64,000 nucleotides of DNA from Actinoplanes sp. L3-i22 (lineage in GTDB: Bacteria; Actinomycetota; Actinomycetes; Mycobacteriales; Micromonosporaceae). Positions 49,891 to 58,946 of this stretch are shown in pieces (positions within the stretch are counted from its first letter, which is position 1; each line of letters opens with the position of its first letter). The notes below the pieces were generated by a model that did no database searches, had not been told where the DNA came from, and saw nothing but the letters and a program-made list of their open reading frames with translations. The position numbers were made by a program, and so were the translations under genes. The stretch covers positions 4,162,501 to 4,226,500 of the forward strand of contig NZ_AP024745.1 in assembly GCF_019704555.1 (NCBI RefSeq), read 5' to 3'.

Positions 49891-50675
49891 AGGTCCATCA
49901 CCTCAACTGCGGCAGCATGCGTCCGCCGGCCACCCCGGAGGGGCTGGTCTGCCACGTCCTGCTGATCGAGACCGGCGGTGGTCTCACCCTGGTCGACTCC
50001 GGGTTCGGCCTGCACGACGTGGCCCGGCCCGGTCGCCGGATCGGCCCAGCCCGCTTCTTCATCCGGCCCGCCCTCGACCCCGGGCAGACGGCGATCCGTC
50101 AGGTGCAGCGGCTCGGGTATGCCGCGACCGACGTCCGCGACATCGTGCTGACCCACTTCGACGCCGACCACACCGGCGGGCTCGCCGACTTTCCCGGGGC
50201 TCGGGTACACCTGACCGCGGCGGAGTCCTCCGCGGCCCGGCACCCCGGCACGTTCAACGAGCGCAGCCGATATCTGCCGGCGCAGCGCGAGCACGGCCCG
50301 AACCTGGTCGAGCACCGCCCTTCGGCGGGTGAGCGCTGGCGTGGCTTCCCGGCCGCCGTCGAGGTGCTGCCCGGTGTGGTGCTGGTCGCTCTACCCGGTC
50401 ACACCAGGGGACACGCCGCCGTCGCGGTCGACGCCGGTGACCGCTGGATCCTGCACGCCGGTGACGCGTTCTACCACCGCGGCCAGGTCGACGGCAGCGG
50501 CCGGGCGCCACGCACGATGACCACGATGGAGCGGCTGCTGGCCCATGACCGGCCGATGGTTCGCGCCAACCACGAACGCCTGGCCGAGCTGTGGTCCGCG
50601 GCCGATCCGGCCCTGGCCCTGGTCAACGCCCACGACCCGGAACTGCTGCGCCGGGCGCAGGCAAGCTGCTGGTGA
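49887..50675 (+). CDS. MBL-fold hydrolase (AHL-lactonase-like)
   Basis: 262 residues. IVLTHFDADHTGGLADFPGA carries the H-x-H/D-x-x-DH pattern of metallo-beta-lactamase-fold lactonases (HFDADHTGG), and VALPGHTRGHAAVAVDAGDR the following His. CHVLLIETGGGLTLVDSGFG is the usual first strand. Members hydrolyse lactones and quorum signals; the substrate here is unknown. It is coupled to the TetR gene by a 4-base overlap. Confidence 0.88.
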   Translation: MKVHHLNCGSMRPPATPEGLVCHVLLIETGGGLTLVDSGFGLHDVARPGRRIGPARFFIRPALDPGQTAIRQVQRLGYAATDVRDIVLTHFDADHTGGLADFPGARVHLTAAESSAARHPGTFNERSRYLPAQREHGPNLVEHRPSAGERWRGFPAAVEVLPGVVLVALPGHTRGHAAVAVDAGDRWILHAGDAFYHRGQVDGSGRAPRTMTTMERLLAHDRPMVRANHERLAELWSAADPALALVNAHDPELLRRAQASCW

Positions 50676-50966
50676 CCGCCGCGCGGCGCGGCTGGCCGCA
50701 ACCGGCCGGCCGCTCGCCGTGTCGAGCCCGGCCCCGCCAATTCACGCCGGTCGCGCGACCTGGGCACGGTGCTCCGGACGCCGACCCACATGGCCGGCGC
50801 TCGCCGGCGAAATGGGCCCCCGATGATTCGGCTCCGTGCGCGTGGCAGGTCATGCCTCCGGCGTGACATTCGCTCGCGTGTGTCCATCGTGGCCGATGCC
50901 GTCATCGTTTTGTCCTCGGTGCTCCTCGTAGACTGGCCGGGAGGTTGATCCGGGTGGGGGAGCGGC

Positions 50967-53900
50967 ATGGAGTTCGGGATCCTCGGGCCGCTCGAAGTCC
51001 GCGACCACGACAGCCGGACAGCGCTCGGCGGGACGAAGCAGCGGCGTATCGTCGCCACTCTGGTGCTCAACGCCGGCCGGGTGGTCTCGCTGAATGAGCT
51101 GGTCGATGCGGTGTGGGACGGCGAGCCACCGGCCACGGCCCGCAAGCAGATCCAGAACGCGGTCTCCGCGCTGCGGCGTACGCCGGTGGGTCAAGCGCTG
51201 TCGGCGGCCGGCCCCGGGTACGTGTTGCGAGTCCCGGCCGAGCAGGTGGACGCCGGGCGATTCGAGCACTGCCTGACTCAGGCGCATGCGGCCCGGACCC
51301 GCCACGATCTGATGCACGCCGCCGAGACGTTGCGGGCCGGGCTGGCGATCTGGCGCGGGCCCGCTCTTGCCGGCGTCGGGGGTCGAACCGTCTCGGCAGC
51401 CGCGGGCAAGCTCGAGGCCAGACGGCTGTCGGCAGTGATCGCGTGGGCCGAGATCTCTCTCGAGCTGGGTTCGCACGCCGCCGTCGCCGAACAGCTGAGC
51501 GCCGAACCCGATCGGTATCCGCTGTGCGAGCCACTGGCCGGCCTGCTGATGCTGGCGCTGTACCGCACCGGCCGGGTGGCCGAGTCGCTGGTGTGCTACC
51601 AGCGGATTCGCCACACGATAGCCGAGGACCTGGGGGTGGATCCCGGCCCCGAGCTGCAGGACCGGTACCGGCGGATCCTGGCCGCCGACCCGGCGCTGAA
51701 CTACCAGGCCGTGCCGCCGCGCAACTATCTGCCCCGGGACGTCGGGCACTTCACCGGCCGCCGGGCCGAACTGGACCGGCTGATGTCCCTCGCGGACGGT
51801 GGCGGCGTGACCGTGATCCAGGCCATCGACGGCATGTCCGGGGTCGGCAAGACCGCCATGGCGGTGCATGCGGCACACCGGCTCGCCGGGCGCTTCGGTG
51901 ACGGCCGGCTGTTCGTGGACCTGCACGGGCACACCGCCGGCCGCGATCCGTTGACCGCCGGCGAGGCCCTCGACGTACTGTTGCGCGCCGTCGGGGTTTC
52001 CGACGCCCGCATCCCGCAGAGCCTGGACGAGAAGGCCGCGATGTGGCGGGCCGAGCTCGCCGACCGGCGGGTCCTGGTGGTCCTCGACAACGCGCTGAAT
52101 TCCGCCCAGGTCATGCCGCTGCTGCCGGGTTCGGCCAGCTGCGCCGTCATGATCACCAGCCGGCGCCGGTTGGCCGGACTGACCAGCGCGGAGGTGCTGT
52201 CGGTGGACACGCTGCCTCCGGACGACGCCGTCGCCCTGTTCCGTGCGGTCGCCGGGCCGGACCGGTGCGCGGCCGAACCACTGGCGGTCGTCAAGGCGGT
52301 CCAGCTCTGCGGCCATTTGCCACTCGCGATCAGCATCGCTGCCGCCCGGCTACGCGTACGTCCGCAATGGAAGGTTTTTGATCTGGTCGAGCGGCTGACC
52401 GATGACCGTGGCCGGGCGAAGCTGCTGCAGGCGGAGGACTGGGGCGTCACCGCCGCCTTCGCGCTGTCATATCAGCATCTTGTCGAGGCTGAGCAGCGCA
52501 TGTTCCGTCTGCTCGGCCTGCATCCGGGCGCCGACATCGACGTCTTCGCCGCGGCGGCGCTGGCCGGCCTGCCCGCGGACGAGGCCGAGCACCTGCTCGA
52601 CGCCCTGTGCGACATACACCTGCTGATTGCGCATCTGCCCGGCCGGTACCGGCTGCACGACCTGGTGCGCGACTTCGCCCGGGCCAGTGTCGAAGCCGAT
52701 GAGCCGGTTTCGCGTCGGTCGGCCGCATACGACCGCCTGCTGGACTACTACCTGCACGTCACCTACCTGGCCATCGAGCTGGACAACCCCAGCCGGCCGC
52801 GCCTCGGCGCGAGCCCGCGGTACCTGCCCGGCGCCGTCCCGCGGTTGTCCAGGACGTCCGAGGTCCGGTCGTGGGTCGACGCCGAACACGCCAACCTCCC
52901 GGCGCTCGCCCGGCTCGCCGCGCAGCACCGGGCCGGCGGCGAGGGCTGGCAGCTCGCCCGCAACGTGGGCTCGCTGCTGTACGAGAACGGTCAGCTCGCG
53001 GCGAGCCTGGAGGTCTTCACGATCGCGCTGGCCGCGTGCGGGCCCGGCACCCCGTCCGCGGTGCGGTCCGCCTGCCTGCTGGACGTCGGCCTGATGCACA
53101 AGGTGCTGGGCCGGTACCGGATCGCACTCGACTTCCTCGATCAGGGCACCGCCCAGGCCGCGCTCTCCGGCGATCACGACAGCGTCAACCGCTCGCTGAT
53201 CCACAAGGCCGATCTGAGCAACCACATCGGGCCGTTCACCGATGCCGTCACGTACGCCACCCGCAGCATGGAGCTCAACCGTGAGCGGGGCGAGGTGTGG
53301 CGGGAAGCGGTGGCCCTGACCGTGCTCATGGACGCGCTGAGCCGGCTCGGCCGCGACCGGGAGGCGATCGAGGCCGCGGATCGGGCCGCGCTGCCTCTCG
53401 ACGGGTTCGCGAACCTGCGACAGGCGAGCGCGGTGCTCAGCCGCCGCGGCACCGCCCACAGCCAGCTGGGCGACCACGACAGCGCGATCGGGCTGCTTCG
53501 CCAGAGCCTGGAGCTGGCCCGCCAGGGTGAGGACCGGCGCTTCGAGGCCGACTATCTGCACCGGCTCGCCGAGGCGGTCCGGCGGTCCGGCGATCCGCGC
53601 GCGGCACTGAAACCCGCGCACGCGGCGCTGGCCATTCTCGACGACATTCCCGACCCGGTGGATCTGGCCGAGACCCACAATGTGCTGGGCGCGATCCACA
53701 GCGATCTGCATGAATTCGAGGTCGCGCGCACGCATTTCCGGCAGACCTTGGAACTCACGACGAATGTCGACTACCGGGTGGCCCGGGCGCACGCTCACCA
53801 CGGGATCAGCCGGTGCCTGAGCGCGCTCGGTCACCCCGGCGAGGCGGAAATTCAACGGCAACAAGCGATTGCGACGTACGTCGAACTGGGCGTCCCGGAC

Positions 53901-54005
53901 GCCGAATCCGCACTCTCCCGCGCCATGCCGACGGTTGCGCTCGACGATCAGCCGGCATCCTCGGGGTACCAGCGCAGCTCGACGGTGTTGCCGTCGGGAT
54001 CCTGA
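50967..54005 (+). CDS. SARP-family regulator with NB-ARC and TPR domains
   Basis: 1012 residues. N-terminal OmpR-like HTH (MEFGILGPLEVRDHDSRTAL, then LVDAVWDGEPPATARKQIQN) and a bacterial transcriptional activator domain (to about 245, GVDPGPELQDRYRRILAADP). NB-ARC module: P-loop IDGMSGVGKTAMA near 287-299, Walker B VLVVLDNA at about 370 and LPLAI at about 450. Tetratricopeptide repeats run from about 640 to 980. This AfsR-like build activates secondary-metabolite or developmental genes. No cluster lies beside it, so it is an orphan here. Its 3' end overlaps the converging VOC gene by 58 bases. Confidence 0.92.
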   Translation: MEFGILGPLEVRDHDSRTALGGTKQRRIVATLVLNAGRVVSLNELVDAVWDGEPPATARKQIQNAVSALRRTPVGQALSAAGPGYVLRVPAEQVDAGRFEHCLTQAHAARTRHDLMHAAETLRAGLAIWRGPALAGVGGRTVSAAAGKLEARRLSAVIAWAEISLELGSHAAVAEQLSAEPDRYPLCEPLAGLLMLALYRTGRVAESLVCYQRIRHTIAEDLGVDPGPELQDRYRRILAADPALNYQAVPPRNYLPRDVGHFTGRRAELDRLMSLADGGGVTVIQAIDGMSGVGKTAMAVHAAHRLAGRFGDGRLFVDLHGHTAGRDPLTAGEALDVLLRAVGVSDARIPQSLDEKAAMWRAELADRRVLVVLDNALNSAQVMPLLPGSASCAVMITSRRRLAGLTSAEVLSVDTLPPDDAVALFRAVAGPDRCAAEPLAVVKAVQLCGHLPLAISIAAARLRVRPQWKVFDLVERLTDDRGRAKLLQAEDWGVTAAFALSYQHLVEAEQRMFRLLGLHPGADIDVFAAAALAGLPADEAEHLLDALCDIHLLIAHLPGRYRLHDLVRDFARASVEADEPVSRRSAAYDRLLDYYLHVTYLAIELDNPSRPRLGASPRYLPGAVPRLSRTSEVRSWVDAEHANLPALARLAAQHRAGGEGWQLARNVGSLLYENGQLAASLEVFTIALAACGPGTPSAVRSACLLDVGLMHKVLGRYRIALDFLDQGTAQAALSGDHDSVNRSLIHKADLSNHIGPFTDAVTYATRSMELNRERGEVWREAVALTVLMDALSRLGRDREAIEAADRAALPLDGFANLRQASAVLSRRGTAHSQLGDHDSAIGLLRQSLELARQGEDRRFEADYLHRLAEAVRRSGDPRAALKPAHAALAILDDIPDPVDLAETHNVLGAIHSDLHEFEVARTHFRQTLELTTNVDYRVARAHAHHGISRCLSALGHPGEAEIQRQQAIATYVELGVPDAESALSRAMPTVALDDQPASSGYQRSSTVLPSGS

Positions 54006-54340
54006 ACGTAGATCGAGATGGCGTCGCCGCGGGCGCCGTACCGCCCGACCGGCCCCTCCAGCACGGTGAACACCCCGGAGGCGATCACCTGCGCCCAGTC
54101 CAGCGGCGCGACGACCAGGCAGATGTGGTCGACGTTGGAGCCGGCCCGCTCGCGCCGGACCAGGTCGATGACGGTGTCCGGGGTGACCCGCACGGACGGG
54201 AAGCCGGCCTTGCCGTCCCGCCACTGCTCGACCCGGACCGGGGCCAGGCCCAGCACCCCGCAGTAGAACGACAGGGAACGCTCGATGTCCTCGACGTTGA
54301 GGACGAGATGGTCGAACTCGGTGATCCGCACGATGCTCAT
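53948..54340 (-). CDS. VOC-family protein
   Basis: 130 residues from ATG 54340 (MSIVRITEFDHLVLNVEDIE). FDHLVLNVEDIERSLSFY, then SNVDHICLVV and YVQDPDGNTVELRWYPEDAG are the metal-binding pairing of a VOC (glyoxalase/fosfomycin-resistance-like) fold, with His, His and Glu. It is antisense to the last 58 bases of the SARP gene and divergent from a LysR gene. It is the likely LysR target. Confidence 0.9.
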   Translation of the reverse strand: MSIVRITEFDHLVLNVEDIERSLSFYCGVLGLAPVRVEQWRDGKAGFPSVRVTPDTVIDLVRRERAGSNVDHICLVVAPLDWAQVIASGVFTVLEGPVGRYGARGDAISIYVQDPDGNTVELRWYPEDAG

Positions 54341-54395
54341 GCCGTTGACGATTCCCGGATCGGCCGCGCCGACCAAGACACCATCGGCATACGAT

Positions 54396-54414
54396 CGTTG
54401 ACCGTGAGTCAACG
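54396..54414. promoter_or_regulatory. Dyad CGTTGAC-N5-GTCAACG at the VOC/LysR promoter
   Basis: Perfect 7-base inverted repeats with a 5-base spacer, lying 12 bases before the LysR start and 55 before the VOC start. The T-N11-A layout fits a LysR-type binding site. Confidence 0.6.
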
Positions 54415-54426
54415 AAGGGGGGCGGC

Positions 54427-55341
54427 GTGCTGGAGCGGCACGAGGTCGAGACGTTCCTGACGCTCGCCACCGAGCTGCACTTCGGGCGTACCGCCGAGCG
54501 GCTGCGGGTGACCACCGGCCGGATCAGCCACGTCATCAAGAAGCTGGAGCGGCGCATCGGCGCCCCGCTGTTCGAGCGCACCAGCCGGCAGGTCCGGATC
54601 ACCGCGATCGGCCGGCAGCTGGCCGACGAGTTGGCGCCGCTGGTCGAGCAGATGGACGCGGCCGTGCTGCGCGCGGTCAGCGCCGGGCGCGGGGTGACCG
54701 GCCGGCTGCGGGTGGCGTTCCTCGGCGAGTACGTCGCGCCGGTGCTGTCGAAAGCGGTCGCCCTGTTCACCACGCGCTACCCGGACTGCGACGTCGAGGT
54801 GCACGAGGTGCAGCTCTACAACTCGCGGGCCAGCCTGCTCGACGGCTCGATCGACGTGCTGATCGCCGCGTACCCGTTCGACGGCATGTCCTGCGGCCCG
54901 GCGCTGATGGTGGAGCGGCGCATGCTGGCGGTGGCCGCCACCGACGCCCTGGCGGGCCGCGAGTCGGTGTCGCTGGAGGTGCTCGCCGAGCGGCCGGTGA
55001 TCCAATACCCGGAGATGACCTCGGCCGAGTTCAAGCGCGACCGCACGCCCGACCGCACCCCGTCCGGGCGGCCCGTGCCGCGCGGGCCGGCCGGGCGCAC
55101 GTTCACCGAGATGCTGTCGCTGGTCGCGCTGGGCCGGGGCGTGCTGCCGGTCGGCGAGCTGACCCGGGCCTACCATCCGCGGCCGGACATCGCCTACCTG
55201 CCGATCCGCGACGCGCCGCCGATCGAGCGCGGCCCGGTGTGGCTGCCGGCCAACACGACCGCGCGGGTGCTGGAATTCGTCCGGGCCGCGGCGGACGCCA
55301 ACAGTATTTCCGCAGGCGGGTCCGGGGCGGCTTCGGCGTAG
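54427..55341 (+). CDS. LysR-family regulator
   Basis: 304 residues from GTG 54427. HTH: MLERHEVETFLTLATELHFG, then RTAERLRVTTGRISHVIKKL and FERTSRQVRITAIG. The effector domain (about 90-295) is the usual periplasmic-binding-like fold (GRLRVAFLGEYVAP). It is divergent from the VOC gene, the likely target. Confidence 0.93.
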   Translation: MLERHEVETFLTLATELHFGRTAERLRVTTGRISHVIKKLERRIGAPLFERTSRQVRITAIGRQLADELAPLVEQMDAAVLRAVSAGRGVTGRLRVAFLGEYVAPVLSKAVALFTTRYPDCDVEVHEVQLYNSRASLLDGSIDVLIAAYPFDGMSCGPALMVERRMLAVAATDALAGRESVSLEVLAERPVIQYPEMTSAEFKRDRTPDRTPSGRPVPRGPAGRTFTEMLSLVALGRGVLPVGELTRAYHPRPDIAYLPIRDAPPIERGPVWLPANTTARVLEFVRAAADANSISAGGSGAASA

Positions 55342-55350
55342 GTCAGCTGC

Positions 55351-55725
55351 TCACAGACAGTGGATGGCGACCACGACGCGGTAGGTGGCTCCGGACAACT
55401 CGGCGGAGATCACGTCGATCTCGGCGGGGCGCCGATCGGTGCGGACCAGCGAACCCTTCTTCGGCGCCAGACAGCTCGGCCAGTGACCGACCGTACGGAC
55501 CTGCTTCGCGTCCACCCATTCGGTGATCGCCGTCTGATACTCCCCGCTGTCCGCGCTCTTGCCGGCCTCGAAGACGAGCCGCTGAGCGTCCTCGTTCGAC
55601 CAGGTCACCGTGCCCTTGATCCGCCGAGGCGCGGCCGTGTGATCCCGCCAGGCCCACGCCGCCCCGAACCCCACACCGACCGCCACGACCAGCCCGGCCA
55701 CGATCGGCGCTCGCAGTCCCGTCAC
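55351..55725 (-). CDS. Unknown membrane-anchored 124-aa protein
   Basis: One N-terminal span (PIVAGLVVAVGVGFGAAWAW) and a roughly 85-residue outer domain with three cysteine-free strands, then a C-terminal VVVAIHCL. No family. Overlap with none; converges on the LysR gene with nine bases between them. Confidence 0.55.
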   Translation of the reverse strand: MTGLRAPIVAGLVVAVGVGFGAAWAWRDHTAAPRRIKGTVTWSNEDAQRLVFEAGKSADSGEYQTAITEWVDAKQVRTVGHWPSCLAPKKGSLVRTDRRPAEIDVISAELSGATYRVVVAIHCL

Positions 55726-55844
55726 AAGATCACGCTACTGCCGCCACCCGGGCCTCGGAGGGCGATCATCCGAGCGCGGAAGAACTCATCGGCCACGCCG
55801 GCCCCGGCGGTCCTTAGTGCTTGAGTTCGTAAGTCCTTCGGGGG

Positions 55845-57041
55845 TTATGCGGCCAGGGCCAGTGCGGCAGGCTGGTGATCGCAGCCGGCGGGTTGCTGGA
55901 GGTTCTGCTCTTTCTGTTTGTGTCGCTCGATCCGGGCCATCAGGCTCTCGAGGTCGACCGGGGTGAACTTCCATCTGAAGGGCCGGGCAGTCGCGTTGTA
56001 GCGCTGCTCGAAGGCGGTGAGCCGGTTTTCGACCTGTTCAAGGCTGGTGAAGTCGTTGGGGGTCAGGACTTTGCGCTGGATGATCGAGAAGTAGATCTCG
56101 ACCTGATTCAGCCATGACGCGTGGATCGGGGTATGAATCATGACCGCGTTCGGGAACCGTTTCGTGAGGCGGTCGGACGCGGCCTGACCACGATGCGATG
56201 AGCCGTTGTCGACGACCCAGAACACCCGTTTCGCCGAGGCGTAAGGCTCGCGGGTCATGACCTGCTCGGCCAAGGTCATGAACGGCAGGATGCCGGTTTT
56301 CGCGTTGCGGTGGGAGAACACCTGGGCCTGGTGGACGTCGTAGGCGGCCAGGTAAGCCAGCGCGCCTTTGCGCTGGTACTCGTGGTTGACCCGCATGATG
56401 CGGGCGACGCCGGGTGCCAGGGTGGGGTGGCAACGGCAGCGGGCTTGGATGCTGGTCTTCTCGTCGCTGGAGATCACGTACTCGTCGGAACCGAGCGCGA
56501 CGCCGTCGTATTCGCGGGCGTAGAGGCCGAGCACCCGGTTCGCTTTGACGGCGAACTGCGGGTCGCGGATGAAAATCCAGGACTGATGCTGCCAGGGTTT
56601 GATCGTGTCCCGGGCGAGGATCCGCCGGATGGTCGACGCGGAGATCGCTGTGACGATGTTGCGGTCGACGGCTTCGCCGGCCAGTTCCGGGCAGCTCCAT
56701 TTTGACAGGGGTATGCCGGTTTCGGCCGGAAGCTGGCAGGCCAGGGCCGTGACCTCGGCGACCTGGACCGGAGTGAGCCGCGGCGGCCGTCCCGGGCGGG
56801 ACCGGTCCGCGAGGCCGGCGAAGCCTTCGTCGGCGAACCGGCCGCGCCAGCGCCGTACCGTGTCGACCGAGAGATCGTGCCGGCGAGCGATCGCGTCATT
56901 GGAGTGTCCGCGGGCCGCATCGCGAACGATCCGGGCTCGGATGACCTGCTGATATGCGGCGGTGTGCGAGTAGGCCAGAGCGGTGAGCGTGCGTCGTTCC
57001 GCGGCAGTCAGGGTGATCGGGCGTGCGTGAGGGACGGGCAC
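55845..57041 (-). CDS. IS630 family transposase
   Basis: 398 residues from GTG 57041 (VPVPHARPITLTAAERRTLT). N-terminal HTH pair (RGHSNDAIARRHDLSVDTVR, then RWRGRFADEGFAGLADRSRP). Catalytic DDE: Asp in VISSDEKTSIQARC, Asp in VFWVVDNGSSHRG and Glu in ASWLNQVEIYFSIIQRK. The start is uncertain because the longer frame to 57257 overlaps the divergent gene. The stop lies inside the left terminal repeat (55845-55847). It appears intact. Confidence 0.92.
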   Translation of the reverse strand: MPVPHARPITLTAAERRTLTALAYSHTAAYQQVIRARIVRDAARGHSNDAIARRHDLSVDTVRRWRGRFADEGFAGLADRSRPGRPPRLTPVQVAEVTALACQLPAETGIPLSKWSCPELAGEAVDRNIVTAISASTIRRILARDTIKPWQHQSWIFIRDPQFAVKANRVLGLYAREYDGVALGSDEYVISSDEKTSIQARCRCHPTLAPGVARIMRVNHEYQRKGALAYLAAYDVHQAQVFSHRNAKTGILPFMTLAEQVMTREPYASAKRVFWVVDNGSSHRGQAASDRLTKRFPNAVMIHTPIHASWLNQVEIYFSIIQRKVLTPNDFTSLEQVENRLTAFEQRYNATARPFRWKFTPVDLESLMARIERHKQKEQNLQQPAGCDHQPAALALAA

Positions 57042-57146
57042 CGGCCAGCTTCCATCGAAGATGATCTCGCTTGAGGGCCGGTCGAGAATGCCGGACGGGC
57101 GTGCCGCGGCCCGGCAGGACACGCCGCAGAGGCAGGATGTGACCCT

Positions 57147-57509
57147 ATGCCGGTCATTCCTGCCTCCACCAAGACGTCCCTGCCCCAGCGGCTGCGGGCA
57201 CAGGCCAAGCAGAGATGGCCACAGCTGGCCGCAGTGCACGTGCGCTACCACGGCCATTTCGCCTACGTCAGCGTCGAGTTGACCGGCGGGCAGCAGCTAC
57301 CGGTGATGAGACTGCGTTACAGCGGCTCCGCCCACCGCTGGAGCCTGGCCACCTACCGGGCCAGCAACAACACCTACGAAGCCCAGTACTGGTTCAGCGG
57401 CACCACCGAAGACGCCCTCGACTTCGTCTGCGAGGTCCTCATCAATCCGATCACCGACTGGCCGCATCCCAGCACCGAACCGTCAACCCCCGAAGGACTT
57501 ACGAACTGA
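57147..57509 (+). CDS. IS630 passenger protein, 120 aa
   Basis: MPVIPASTKTSLPQRLRAQA, then RYHGHFAYVSVELTGGQQLP, VMRLRYSGSAHRWSLATYRA and AQYWFSGTTEDALDFVCEVL. Mixed alpha/beta with conserved-looking Trp and Tyr residues. Divergent from the transposase; the last codons (TPEGLTN) are supplied by the right terminal repeat. Homologous short genes occur in similar actinomycete IS630 elements, by general recollection. Function unknown; a transposition regulator or accessory factor is possible. Confidence 0.7.
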   Translation: MPVIPASTKTSLPQRLRAQAKQRWPQLAAVHVRYHGHFAYVSVELTGGQQLPVMRLRYSGSAHRWSLATYRASNNTYEAQYWFSGTTEDALDFVCEVLINPITDWPHPSTEPSTPEGLTN

Positions 57510-57611
57510 AGCACTTAGCTTCGCTGGGCGAGTGCTCGCTCCGCCGCGCTACTCGGCCGTAGATCCGGATAACAGCTGGCGGTCCGGTGGCCTGGCGCGT
57601 CAGGGTGAACC

Positions 57612-58136
57612 GTGATCAGTATTCAACGGGTGCGCGTGCGCTGGAGTGCGGCAGCACGCGGAGCGCCGGCGGCGAACGCCCGGCGGGGTCTGTGCCGCGC
57701 CGCGGTGCTTCCGCCGTCGATGCCGGCCGGTGATGTGGTCATTCACGACGTGCTCGCGGATGAGGCGACCCGGTACGCACGTCGTGACGGCGTGGTCGGT
57801 GGTGGCCTGGATCGAGCCAAGGACCTCGACCTGTGGTTGTCGGTGGAGAGCGGGAGGTTGGTCGTCGACCGGTTGCCGGGCTGGGCCGCCTATCCGCGGC
57901 AGAGTGGCCCGGCCCGTCTCTTCGCGCTCGAGCCCGGGGAACTCGGCCGGTATCGGGCGAACTTTCGTTTCACCGCCACCACCTGCGCCTGCGATCCCAG
58001 CTGGTACTACGAGGACTGGCTGATACTGATCGCGAACGGCGAGATGAAGACCGACGGGTTCGTCGCACGTCGGCCGGACCACGATGTCGACCGCCGAGTC
58101 CACCTCTACGGCGGATCGAGACGGCCACGCCGGTGA
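57612..58136 (+). CDS. Unknown 174-aa protein
   Basis: GTG start, MISIQRVRVRWSAAARGAPA. Possible later start near MPAGDVVIHDVLADEA. The core LDLWLSVESGRLVVDRLPGW, YRANFRFTATTCACDP and SWYYEDWLILIANGEM looks folded and beta-rich with two cysteines. No family. It lies just beyond the IS630 right end and may be truncated at its 5' end. Confidence 0.5.
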   Translation: MISIQRVRVRWSAAARGAPAANARRGLCRAAVLPPSMPAGDVVIHDVLADEATRYARRDGVVGGGLDRAKDLDLWLSVESGRLVVDRLPGWAAYPRQSGPARLFALEPGELGRYRANFRFTATTCACDPSWYYEDWLILIANGEMKTDGFVARRPDHDVDRRVHLYGGSRRPRR

Positions 58137-58249
58137 CAAGGCAAGTGCTTGCGGAGGCGGCCGACGCGCACGATCGGTCTGGCGCTTCGCAGGTGCACTG
58201 TGATCTCTTTGTGCTGCGTCCCCGATCGGGGGCCGGATCGGGGGAGAAC

Positions 58250-58783
58250 ATGACGGCAATTCCGGCGAAGGTGCAGACCGGCGCGGAGGGCGCGGAACTC
58301 GGCGTGCTGATCGTCCGGATGCGTCACCCCAACGCCAAGGGCTACGCGTTCGCCTACGGACTATGGCTGGCGCTGCTGGGCAGCTACTTGATCGGCCTGA
58401 CCGTGATACTCGTCGCCGGCAACTCGAAGCCGGTGTGGGCGGTCACCGTACCGCTGTTCGCGGCGCTGATCGCGCTGCTCGTCTGGCTCGCGGCGGGCAT
58501 GATCGGCAGCCTGACCCGGCGCGCCTTCTATCTCTACGAGAAGGGTTACGTCGTCACGACGTCGCTGGGCCGTGCGGCCCGCGTGGCACGCTGGACGGAC
58601 GTGACCGAGATCCAGGGAGCCACCGGACCATACGTCACCGCCGGTTTCGGGCGGCGGCGCGTGCTGTGCCGGATCGTCAACCGTTACGGCCGAGCCGTAA
58701 GGTTCGCCGAACCACTCGGCCACCAGGAACTGGCGCCGCTGGCCGAGCGGCTGCGCAGGCATGCCACCGGCGCGGCGGTCTGA
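58250..58783 (+). CDS. Two-TM membrane protein with PH-like domain
   Basis: 177 residues from ATG 58250 with GGGGGAGA upstream. Two close spans (GLWLALLGSYLIGLTVILVA and VTVPLFAALIALLVWLAAGM). Then RRAFYLYEKGYVVTTSLGRA, RWTDVTEIQGATGPYV and RIVNRYGRAVRFAEPLGHQE form a PH-like (bPH) sandwich as in small bacterial membrane proteins. Function unknown. Confidence 0.7.
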   Translation: MTAIPAKVQTGAEGAELGVLIVRMRHPNAKGYAFAYGLWLALLGSYLIGLTVILVAGNSKPVWAVTVPLFAALIALLVWLAAGMIGSLTRRAFYLYEKGYVVTTSLGRAARVARWTDVTEIQGATGPYVTAGFGRRRVLCRIVNRYGRAVRFAEPLGHQELAPLAERLRRHATGAAV

Positions 58784-58946
58784 GCGAGCCTTCGACCTGG
58801 CCAGGAGCGGGCGCGCGGCGACCCCTGGGCTGAGCGCGAGCCAACACCTTCACCAGCTGATCCCGGTAGCACCCGCGCCCAGTAGCCAACCGCCACCGTC
58901 GGGCACCACCCGGACTACGACTTGTGCGCTGGAGGATCATGGCTAG

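Larger units (their letters stand above)
55816..57515. mobile_element. IS630-family insertion sequence with a passenger gene
   Basis: A 31-base terminal inverted repeat, AGTGCTTGAGTTCGTAAGTC (55816...) against AGTGCTTCAGTTCGTAAGTC on the other strand from 57515, continues CTTCGGGGGTT in both and matches at 30 of 31 positions. TA dinucleotides lie at 55815-55816 and 57516-57517, as expected of IS630 TA targets. Inside are a transposase on the minus strand and a divergent plus-strand gene. It looks complete and possibly active. Confidence 0.9.
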
